Assembly (NCBI RefSeq): GCF_964656455.1
Contig: NC_135719.1
Span: 70,358,283 to 70,422,282, forward strand
Direction of reading: 5' to 3'
Source: Halichoerus grypus
Lineage: Eukaryota > Chordata > Mammalia > Carnivora > Phocidae
DNA length: 64,000 nt
This document shows, in pieces, positions 33,334-42,800 of this stretch (its first letter is position 1; each line of letters begins with the position of its first letter). The notes under the pieces are model-generated. The model was not told the origin of the DNA and made no database searches. It was given only the letters and a program-made list of their open reading frames with translations. The translations under genes were made by a program, and so were the position numbers.

Positions 33334-33469
33334 TTTTTTTTTTTTTTTAAATTTTAGTTTTAAGTAATCTCTACAAGTTCAACCCCCCCCCCCCCCAACG
33401 TGGGGCTTGAACTTACAACGCTGAGATCAAGAGTCTGGTGCTCTACTCACTGAGCCAGCCAGGCACCCC
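33334..33469 (-). repeat. short tRNA-Lys-type SINE with a C14 run, first of a same-site pair
   Basis: ttttaagtaatctctacaag, a run of 14 C at 33383-33396, then gtggggcttgaacttacaac through gccagccaggcacccc. Flanked by agagaaacagctttt / agagaagcagctttt. Confidence 0.93.
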
Positions 33470-33484
33470 AGAGAAGCAGCTTTT

Positions 33485-33690
33485 ATTTTATTTTTTTATT
33501 TTTTAAAAGATTTTATTTATTTATTTGAGAGAGAGAATGAGATAGAGAGAGCATGAGACGGGAGAGGGTCAGAGGGAGAAGCAGACTTCCTGCTGAGCAG
33601 GGAGCCCGATGCGGGACTCGATCCCGCGACTCCAGGATCATGACCTGAGCCGAAGGCAGTCGCTTAACCAACTGAGCCACCCAGGCGCCC
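33485..33690 (-). repeat. CAN SINE (antisense), second of a same-site pair
   Basis: CT-rich type inserted in the duplication left by the short SINE. Third copy agagaagcagctttta at 33691. Confidence 0.96.
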
Positions 33691-33749
33691 AGAGAAGCAG
33701 CTTTTAACAGACTGGCCAACAGACTGAATAGAGAGGCCACCAGTTTTAA

Positions 33750-33897
33750 AGGTGTTAAAAAAATAATTGAGGATGGTGGTGATGGATGATTGGCACGACT
33801 GTGTGAATGTACTTAATGCCACTGAACTGTACACTTAAAATTAATTAAAATGGTAAATTTTATGTTATGTATATTTTACCACAATAGAAGGAATCTA
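33750..33897 (+). repeat. L1 3' terminus
   Basis: gaatgtacttaatgccactg, tgtacacttaaaattaatta, tttatgttatgtatatttta: standard sense L1 3' end. Confidence 0.75.
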
Positions 33898-34220
33898 ATT
33901 GAACACTTTAAAAATATTCCTTTATTCTCCAGGTATCATCATAAGACTACTTGTGGAGATATGTCAGAAACTTCATACTTGAAGTACCTCCTCTCTTTAG
34001 CCTTGTGGACGTAAGGGAGTGCATCATGCTGGCCATTTCAGCCGTCAGTGGTGATATGCTACAAAGTGATTCTGGGAGAATCAGACTACAGGATTGATGC
34101 ATACTGGGAGTCACATGGGGGCACATATTGAGCATTGTAAGACTGTAGAAGTAACTGTGATCTTTCCTGGACAAATTTGTTTTGGCTTCATGTTCATATA
34201 CACCTTAGTTACTGAGGAAT

Positions 34221-34421
34221 TTTTTTTTTTTTTAAGATTTTATTTATTTATTTGACAGAGAGAGACACAGTGAGAGAGGGAACACAAGCACGGGGAGTGG
34301 GAGAGGGAAAAGCAGGCTTCCTGCAGAGCAGGGAGCCCGACGTGGGGCTCCATCCCAGGACTCTGGGATCATGACCTGAGCCGAAGGCAGATTCCCAACG
34401 ACTGAGCCACCCAGGTGCCCC
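34221..34421 (-). repeat. CAN SINE (antisense)
   Basis: Duplication ctgaggaatt on both sides. Confidence 0.95.
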
Positions 34422-34789
34422 TGAGGAATTATTTTTTAAAAATAGTTCTTTTTGAATCACCCAGTATTACTTTGTAGTCATATCTTCATACCTTCTTAAT
34501 TAGGACCATTTTCATTATCAGCCAAAATAAGTACATGAGATCAATTATTTTTTAATGAAACATTTAGGAGAGAGCCAAGCAGCAATTTTATATGCTTTAA
34601 TTTATATGTATGTATATCCAGATGAATTAAATGTATTCTCTTAGAGAATTTTGCTGTGTTTTTAAAACTGTGTTTCTTTGAAATCTTTTGGAATGAGTGC
34701 ATGTTAGGTCTCATACTAAAAAGTAGAACCTATTGAAGTCTTAAAAAATCTTTAACATTCTTTTCTCTTTAACTGTGTTACTAAAGACT

Positions 34790-35206
34790 GCTGTTTTAAA
34801 TTCATGAAATTTACCTCACTCATATGTACAATTCAGTGATTTTTAACAAACTTACAGAATTGTACAACCATCAATACAGTGTGCGTTTAGAACATTTCCA
34901 GCTTCCCTAAAAAAGATATCTCGTATCCACTTACAATCAGTCCCCCTTTGTACACCCAGCCAACCACTAACCTACTTCCTGACTATAGATTTCCTTTTCT
35001 GGATATTTCATATAAATGGAATCATACAATATGTGGTTTTTTGTGTCTGGCTTTTTTTTTTTTTAACTTAGCATGTTTTTGAGATCCATTCATGTTGCAT
35101 GTATCAACTGTTTTTTGCTTTTTATTGCTAATAATATTCTGTTGTGTGGATATACATTTTTGTTTATCCATTCACCAGCTGATAAACGTTTGGATTGTTT
35201 TGCTCT
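34790..35206 (-). repeat. L1 3' region, antisense
   Basis: tcatatgtacaattcagtga, cttacagaattgtacaacca, ggaatcatacaatatgtggt, tttgtttatccattcaccag. Confidence 0.85.
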
Positions 35207-35409
35207 TTTTTTTTTTTTTAAGATTTTTTTTATTTGACAGAGAGAGAGAGACAGCGAGAGAGGGAACACAAGCAGGGGAGTGGGAGAGGAAGAAGCAGGC
35301 TTCTCGCTGAGCAGGGAGCCTGACTTGTGGCTCAGTCCCAGGACCTGAGATATCACCCAAGCCGAAATGAAGAGTCAGCTCCTTAACCAACTGAGCCACC
35401 CAGGTGCCC
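35207..35409 (-). repeat. CAN SINE with mixed subfamily features (antisense)
   Basis: The tail-proximal half is of the gacagagagagag CT-rich type, while the head-proximal half has the older gaagagtcagctccttaacc spacer. No clear target duplication. Confidence 0.9.
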
Positions 35410-35821
35410 CCAAAAGGTTTTTCTCCTAACATGTAACACTATAAACAAATTAATGTGTTGCCTATTGAATCTAAAAATTATGCCAGTATCCTCTTCAATA
35501 ATTTCAGGACTAAATTTTTATATCAATATTGAATTGAATTTTAGGCAGGACTATTCCACTATTAATCTGTTGTAGTGTCTTTGTAATGAAGTCAGTTAAA
35601 AAATAGTGATTATTGACAGCTTATATTGGGCATTTATTGACCTTGAACTAAGGACTAATCTGTTTGGCTTAACGTAGATCCTAGTTGTTGATGCTTTTAT
35701 AAAACCCTGCACCTCACTTAGCAAGAATGGCTTCTCGACAGATATTTCAAAGAATGCAAAAAAAATTCTAAGTGATCTTTACTCTGCAGAATTGGTGCTT
35801 TATAAATATTTGGCTCTTGAT

Positions 35822-36018
35822 TGCCTGGGTGGCTCAGTCGTTAAGCGTCTGCCTTCAGCTCAGGTCATGGTCCCAGGGTCCTGGGATCGAGCCCCACATC
35901 AGGCTCCCTGCTCAGCAGGAGGCCTGCTTCTCCCTCTCCCACTCCCCCTGCTTGTGTTCCCTCTCTCGCAGTGTCTCTCTGTCAAATAAATGAATAAAAT
36001 CTTAAAAAAAAAAAAAAT
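35822..36018 (+). repeat. CAN SINE (sense), first bases lost
   Basis: Starts at tgcctgggtggctcag. Duplication ttggctcttga / ttggctcttgg. Confidence 0.95.
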
Positions 36019-36099
36019 TGGCTCTTGGGATTGTGTTCTTCACAACATCAAAGCATAAACTCAAGAATTTAAGAGGTAGATCCTGTCTAGGGAGACAGT

Positions 36100-36570
36100 T
36101 TGCTGAGATTGAAAAAGCACCGGTTTAGGAACTAGGAAACCTGGCTCTGCAAAAGAGCTCATGAATATGAACAAGTTATTTAATCTTTCCGGTTTTTAGT
36201 TTCTTTTTTTTTTTTTTAATATTATTTTAAAGATTTTATTTATTTGAGAGAGAGAGAGCATGAGAGGGGGGAGGGTCAGACAGAGAACCCGACTCCCTGC
36301 TGAGCAGGGAGCCCCATGCAGACTCAATCCTGAGACTTCAGGATCATGAGCTGAGCCAAAGGCAGTCGCTTAACCAACTAAGCCACCCAGGCTCCCTGGT
36401 TTTTAGTTTCTTCATCTGTAATATGACCCAGTTGGACTAGGTAAGCTCTAAGACCCCTCCCAACTCTGAATATGTGAGCATACACTGTTTGAAAATACTC
36501 TGGCATTTCTTATAAAGCCCTTTCACATATACTTCATTTTATCCCTAAAAGATTCTCTGAAGTAGAGGAG
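36100..36570 (+). repeat. MIR element, split by a SINE
   Basis: aaacctggctctgcaaaaga, aacaagttatttaatctttc, tctgtaatatgacccagttg, taagctctaagacccctccc. Confidence 0.7.
36206..36397 (-). repeat. CAN SINE (antisense)
   Basis: Perfect 15-bp duplication ggtttttagtttctt, inside MIR. Confidence 0.96.
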
Positions 36571-36626
36571 GCAGGTCTTTTTTAGAGGATAGATAGAAAA
36601 GTTGGGTATCATTTTATTATTATTAT

Positions 36627-36807
36627 GAAAGATTTTATTTATTTGAGAGCACGCATAAGCAGGGATGGGGAGGAGGCACAGAGGGAGAGGGAGAAGCAGA
36701 CTCACTGTTGAGCAGGGAGCCCGATGCAGGGCTCAATCCCAGGACCCTGAGATCATGACTTGAACTGAAAGCAGACACTTAACCGACTGAGCCACCCAGG
36801 CACCCCT
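36627..36807 (-). repeat. CAN SINE (antisense)
   Basis: gaaagattttatttatttga through ccacccaggcacccc. Duplication is an AT-rich tattatt word, weak. Confidence 0.93.
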
Positions 36808-37165
36808 ATTATTTTTTTTTTTAATATTAATTGAAGTATAGTTGATATACAATGTAATATTAGTTTCAGGTGTACACAACATAGTGATTTGACAGTTCTA
36901 TACATTACTCAATGCTCACCACTCAGCATAGTCACCTTCTGTTACTGTTGGTGTATTATTGACTATATTCTCTATGTTATACTTTTCATCTCCAGGATTT
37001 TTTTATTTTTTTAGATATTTGTATACAAGTCCTTTATCCAGATACACAACTTGCAGATATTTTCTTCTAGTCTGTGGCTTGTATTCATCTTTTTAATAAT
37101 ACTGCTTAAAGTACAAAAGTTTAAAATTTTCATGACCTAATTTGTCAGTTGTGTGTGTGTGTGTG

Positions 37166-37364
37166 TTTTTTTTAAAGATTTTTTATTTATTTATTTGAGA
37201 GAGAAAGAATGAGACACAGAGAGAGCATGAGAGGGGGAGGGTCAGAGGGAGAAGCAGACTCCCTGCTGAGCAGGGAGCCCGATGTGGGACTCGATCCCGG
37301 GACTCCCAGGATCATGACCTGAGCCGAAGGCAGTCGCTTAACCAACTGAGCCACCCAGGCGCCC
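37166..37364 (-). repeat. CAN SINE (antisense)
   Basis: Inserted after a (GT)n tract. Duplication tgtgtgttttttttaa. Confidence 0.95.
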
Positions 37365-37711
37365 TGTGTGTTTTTTTTTAACGGATTGTGCTTTTGATGT
37401 CATATCCAAAGACTTTTTGCTTAACCAAGATCATGAAGATTTTCCCCTGTGTGTTCTTGTAGAAATTTTACAGTTTGGGGTTTTACACTTAAGTCCCTGA
37501 TCCATTTTGAGTTAATTTTTATGCCTAGTGTGAGGTAAGGTTTTTTTTAAAGGTTTAAATTAATCTTTTTGTATGTGGATATCCAGTTGTCCAGCATAGT
37601 TTGTTGAAAAGACTGTCTTTTCTCCCACTGAATTGCCTTGGCACCTTCATTGAAAATTGACCATACGTGTAAGGGTTTTTTGCTTTTATTTTTTAAATAT
37701 TTTGTTTATTT

Positions 37712-37918
37712 TTGAAGATTTATTTATTTTAGGGTGAGAGTGTGCAAGCACGAACTGGGGTGAGGTGGGGGCAGAGGGAGAGAGGGAAAGAGAGAATCTC
37801 AAGCAGACTGCGCTGAACACAAGAGTCTGACATGGGGCTTGACCTGATGACTTGAGATCATGACCTGAGCCGAAATCAGGTGTCAGATGTTTAACCAACT
37901 GAGCCACCCAGGAACCCC
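37712..37918 (-). repeat. CAN SINE, older subfamily (antisense)
   Basis: Lies in a three-SINE nest bounded by tgtaagggttt at 37670 and 38292. Confidence 0.93.
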
Positions 37919-37967
37919 TGTTTTTTTGTTTTTTTTTTTTAAACCCCAACTATTTATTTTCTTTCTT

Positions 37968-38182
37968 ATTTTATTTTATTTTTATTTTTTTATTTTTTTT
38001 AAAGATTTTATTTATTTATTTGACAGAGACAGAGAGAACAGGAACACAAGCAGGGGGAGTGGGAGAGGGAGAAACAGGCTTCCTGCCAGGCAGGGAGCAT
38101 GATGTGGGACTTGATCGCAGGACCCTGGGATCATGACCTGAGCCGAAGGCAGACGCTTAACGACTGAGCCACCCAGGTGCCC
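37968..38182 (-). repeat. CAN SINE (antisense)
   Basis: Duplication tattttctttctt at 37955 and 38183. Middle member of the three-SINE nest. Confidence 0.95.
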
Positions 38183-38195
38183 TATTTTCTTTCTT

Positions 38196-38291
38196 CTTTT
38201 AAAGGCAGCTCTGTGCCCAGTGTGGGACTTGAACTCAAGACCCTGAGATCAAGAGTTGCATGCTCTACCAACTGAGCCAGCCAGGCACCCC
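38196..38291 (-). repeat. short tRNA-Lys-type SINE (antisense), outer member of the nest
   Basis: aaaggcagctctgtgcccag through gccagccaggcacccc, followed by tgtaagggttt, the word also found left of the nest at 37670. Confidence 0.9.
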
Positions 38292-38410
38292 TGTAAGGGT
38301 TTATTTCTGGATTTTCAGGTCTGTTCTCTTGGTCTGTGTGATTATCCTTATGCCACTATCACATTCACCTGATTACTGTGGCTTTATAATATGTTTTAAA
38401 ATCAGGAAGT

Positions 38411-38607
38411 GGGGGCACCTGCATGGCTCAGTCGTTAAGCGTCTCCCTTTGGCTCAGGTCATGATCCCAGGGTCCTGGGAAGGAGCCCCACATTGGGCTC
38501 CCTGCGCAGGGGGAAGCCTGCTTCTCCCTCTCCCACTCCCCCTGCTTGTGTTCCCTCTCTCGCTGTGTCTCTCTCTATCAAATAAATAAATAAAATCTTT
38601 AAAAAAA
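38411..38607 (+). repeat. CAN SINE (sense)
   Basis: Perfect duplication aaaatcaggaagtg, inside L1. Confidence 0.96.
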
Positions 38608-38647
38608 TAAAATCAGGAAGTGTAAGTTATTCAACCCTCTTCTATTT

Positions 38648-38820
38648 TTTTAAAAGATTTATTTATTTGAGAGAGAGAGCATGAGGGGGGGTCAAAGGGA
38701 GAGGGAGAAGCATGCTCCCCGCTGAGCAGGGAGCCTGGCTCGAGGCTTGATCCCAGGACCCTGGGATTATGACCTGAGCTGAAGGCAGATACTTAACCGA
38801 CTGAGCCACCCTGGCACCCT
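38648..38820 (-). repeat. CAN SINE (antisense)
   Basis: ttttttaaaagatttattta through gagccaccctggcaccct. Confidence 0.94.
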
Positions 38821-38965
38821 GAACTTTTTTCTTTTTCAAAATTATTTTGGCTATTTTGGTTTCTTTGCATTTCCATATAAATTTAAGAATTAGCTTGTCA
38901 GTTTCTGAAAAAGAAAAGAAGCCTTCTGGGGAGATTATGTTTACTCTGTAGATCAATTGGAGGAG

Positions 38966-39677
38966 AATTTTTTAACATGTCCTTAAGAAGAAAGATTATA
39001 TAGGAAACTTTTAAAAACTATAATAAAAAGAGAAGACAACTCAAAGGTGTTATGATTTCCTTTAACACCATAAGGTAGCAAAGACAATGCTCAGGCTATA
39101 TGCCTTTGTTTCTCTTACTTATACTCTCTTTGCTCCAGTTTTCTAAATAATTTCTATATCTTACACTTGAAAGAAGGTTTACAAGTGTGTAAAATACTCT
39201 GACAATAGCTCTCTTCCCTTGTAAGTGGAATATCTCATAAATATGTACAAATGTAAACACGAAATGAAAAAGGAAGCAGCTGTTTTGAAGGTGATGCTGA
39301 CAACAAGTGTTCCTCTATGAGGTGTACAAAGAAGCTTGTGGTATAGATTTAGATAATTGTGAGTAATTGTTAATTGTAGGACAAAAGGTAAGTGGGTGTA
39401 AATTTTAAGGTACTCTTTCAAAAATATAATATGAATTTTTGTTGTGACATACGACAGTATTTCTGTATTTTGAAGTTCTCCTCATTCTTTTAAACTTCTG
39501 CCTTTGCATTAGGAAAAAATGCCTAACAAGAACTTTATTGTGATCTTTCTATAGACTGCTGTCTTCTTGTCTTGTGTTCTAGAAGGTCTGATTTCTCTTC
39601 ACATTGATAGCAAGGGGGCAAAATAAAGGGAGAATAAATAGTATTCTGTCTTTCACTGCTTAATCTCCATTCTTCAG
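38966..39677. other. end of intron 1, no repeat recognised
   Basis: About 700 bp before exon 2 with no recognisable element. An alternative AG acceptor (tgtgttctag) lies at 39572-39581. Confidence 0.55.
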
Positions 39678-39863
39678 CCGAGAAGTCGGAGACCCTTGTG
39701 CATGAAGACAGATTTGTTCTATGGCCTCGGAGTTGGGAGCCGGGGACGATGGCGGCTGCACTGAGCTGGCAAAGCCCCTCTATCTTCAATACTTGGAGAG
39801 GGCCCTCCGGTTGGACCATTTCTTGCGACAAACATCAGCCATCTTCAACAGGAATATTTCTAG
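39678..39863 (+). CDS. INO80: INO80 exon 2 (start codon at 39721)
   Basis: Acceptor ccattcttcag at 39677; 43 nt of 5' UTR; ATG at 39721; coding residues 1-47 plus two bases; donor GTATGC at 39864. The product begins [20 protein letters not shown], matching the conserved INO80 N-terminus. The main ATG has T at -3 and G at +4, a modest context. An out-of-frame ATG at 39702 opens a 20-codon frame ending at 39764 that overlaps the main start. A SINE begins only about 34 nt after the donor. Confidence 0.95.
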
Positions 39864-42800
39864 GTATGCGATTACATATTCCCAATATAATATTTTTTGT
39901 TTTTTTTAAAGATTTTTTATTTATTTATTTGAGAGAGAGAGACATAGCGAGAGAGGGAACACAAGCGGGGGGAGTGGGAGAGGAGAAGCAGGCTTCCCAC
40001 TGAGCAGGGAGCCCGATGCAGGGCCCAATCCCAGGACCCTGGGATCATGACCTGAGCCGAAAGCAGACACTTAACGACTGAGCCACCCAGGCAGCCCCCA
40101 ATATAATGTTTGACCACTTTCTGATTCCCATTGTCTTTGGTTTTAGGGTTAAGGTATTTTACAATTTTTGGTATATTTGGTAGTTTTTTCTTCCTTCTTT
40201 CAATAGAACATAGTCTATTTAAAGGATCAATTTCTTCTGTCTGCTGACCATAAATTATAGTATTTTGCTGGGTCAGCTGTGATTATAGATTTATTTTTCA
40301 ATTTATAGTGATGAGAGTGAAGATGGACTGGATGACAGTAATCCTTTATTGCCCCAGTCTGGGGATCCCTTAATACAAGTTAAGGAAGAACCTCCAAATT
40401 CATTGCTTGGAGAAACTTCTGGAGCAGGCAACTCTGGAATGTTAAACACATACTCGCTGAATGGAGTTCTACAGTCAGGTCAGTGTGGTGTGAGATCCCT
40501 CTTTGGACTATCAGTTCTCTTGGGGCAGTCTTCCTTTCATTTTTGTTGTTCTTTATGTTTCTTTACACAGAATCAAAATCTGACAAAGGGAATTTATATA
40601 ACTTCTCTAAATTGAAGAAAAGCAGGAAGTGGCTAAAGGTAAGAGATAAGGCAAATGTTTATAATTCAAATAACCTACTAAAATTACAAATGGAAGGGAA
40701 AGTTATTGACTCATTCTGACACATTAGCAGAGATTTTTCTAGACATGAGTTTTCTACTGTGGGTGTGATTTTTTTTTTTTTTGAAGAGATTATAGAGGAA
40801 AATCTAGAGGCGTCAGTGAAATTCATTTTAGCAAACATTTTTGAGTATAAAGCACTGTGCAGAGCAAAGGAGTAAAAAAATAGATAAGATCCTTGCCCTC
40901 TGTGCCTCACATTATAATCAGGATTATTAATGTCATTTTCATTAGTACTTGAGTTGTTGGGAAGTTGATTGAGTACGTCCCACCTGCCAGATACTATTGT
41001 AGACAGACAGGGTTCCTGCACTGTAGAGCTTACATTCAAATGGGGGGAGGCAGTGAATAAGTCTGTAAACAAACAAAAATGGCTTCTTTAAAGAGGTAAC
41101 ATTACAGCTGATTTCTGAATGATCAGAACCATGGGAATGTTCAATCAGAAGGAACATAACTATAAAATTCCTGAGAAAGGAAGCAACTCAGTATGTTTAG
41201 AGGAAAAGAAGGCTAGTATAGCTGGAGTACAATGAAAGAGAGGGTATGGTAGAAGATGAGGTTAGAGAGCCTGATTGTGTAGGACCTTGTACCCCATGTT
41301 AAAGAATTTGTATTTTACTCTGATAAATTTCTGTGAGTGTTTATAGGCAATATAGAGTGTTTCTGTATTTTCTGTGAGTGTTTATAGGCAGGGAAATGGT
41401 GGACTCTTTACACTCTTACAAGATTACTGTCATTGGCCCAACTGAGTTAAGGGTAGCATTTCTTCTGTTGAAACTAATTATTTCTCTATTGCTTTCTTTT
41501 CTTGTGAAGAGCTCAGAGTAATATAAAGGCATTCTTTCATTATAATCATGAGGTCCTTTAAAAGGTTTGTGTATAAAAGGCCTTTAAGCTGTTGGCAATG
41601 CAGAAATCTTTGTTTAGCCATCACATTCTTAAAAATTGAGATACAATTCACATGCCATAAAATCTACCCTTGTAAAGTGTGTATTGTAGTAAAGTTCTGT
41701 GCAGCCATCACCGCTAATTCTAGAACATTTTTATCACTCCAAAATGAAACTCTGTGATTATTAAGCAGTCACTTCCCGTCGCCCTTGGCAGCCACTAATC
41801 TGTTTTCTTTCCCTACGGATTTGCCTATTCTGGACTTTTCATATAAATGGAATCATATAATATGTGGCCTTCTGTGCCTGGCTTCTTTCACTTAGCATAG
41901 TTTTCAAGGTTCATTCATGTTGTGGCATGTATCAGTACTCCATTCCTTTTTATGGCTAAATAATATTTCATTATCTGGATAATAACAAAATCTAATGATT
42001 TTTTGGGTTGTTTCTCCTTTATTAGCTATCACGGCCGGCTCTGTATATTCCTTTATACCGTATAGGTTGTGGTTTTGTTCTTGTTTTTAGTTTTTTGCCT
42101 TGATATTTGACAGTTAAAATAGCCTACGTATAGTTCTAAGTACTTAGTGAAATCTAGCTTTGTTGCTGTTTATAGCATTTCCGTGTGTTAGTGCTCTTGA
42201 ATTCATGCCCACTAGGTTCAGTTGGTATCCTTTTCTTTTCCACATGAATTGGAAAACTGGAGTTACTGTCTTCCAGCTGTTTTTGTCATTGTGTTGGGAA
42301 AAGATGCTTGGGTTAGAGAAGGACTTGCTCCATAGCAACAGATTCCATTCCCATTTCCTCCTGTTTGCAGAGCATTCTGCTAAGTGATGAGTCCAGTGAG
42401 GCAGATTCTCAGAGTGAAGACAATGAAGAAGAAGAAGAAGAAGAGGAAGAACTCCACCTCAGCAGAGAAGAACTTCATAACATGTTGCGGCTGCACAAGT
42501 ATAAGAAACTTCACCAGAATAAGTATAGCAAAGACAAGGAGGTAAGAGAGAGTTTCAGGGGAAATCTCAGACCTTTGTGTTGGGTATTTAATTTAGCCTG
42601 TTGTTAACATTCATTGAAGACATGTCATTTTACATTTATATTTAGGTGGTGGTGGTGGTGGTGGTGGTTCTAATACAAGCTTTTTTTTTAAAGATTTTAT
42701 TTATTTATTTGACAGAGAGAGAGACAGCGAGAGCAGGAACACAAGCAGAGGGAGTGGGAGAGGGAGAAGCAGGCTTCCTGCCGAGCAGGGAGCCCGATGT

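Larger units (their letters stand above)
36816..38965 (-). repeat. antisense L1 broken by several SINEs
   Basis: L1 blocks at 36816-37160 (tagttgatatacaatgtaat), 37380-37670 (gactttttgcttaaccaaga), 38292-38410 and 38821-38965 (minus frame SETDKLILKFIWKCKE) read as one old L1 on the minus strand. Confidence 0.82.
9870..39677 (+). other. INO80: INO80 intron 1
   Basis: About 29.8 kb between the donor GTGAGG at 9870 and a pyrimidine-rich acceptor ending ttcttcag at 39677. It holds E-boxes at its start and then a dense mix of SINEs, L1, MIR, L2 and one hAT element. No second gene or RNA gene is recognised in it. An alternative acceptor, tgtgttctag, occurs at 39581. Confidence 0.82.

Noticed and set aside
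40659..41072. 137-codon minus-strand open frame, one of the longest in the window
   Set aside because: Overlaps an old interspersed repeat and INO80 intron sequence and shows no protein family features.
42365..42607. 80-codon open frame as an independent acidic protein
   Set aside because: It is INO80 exon 5 read through its donor.
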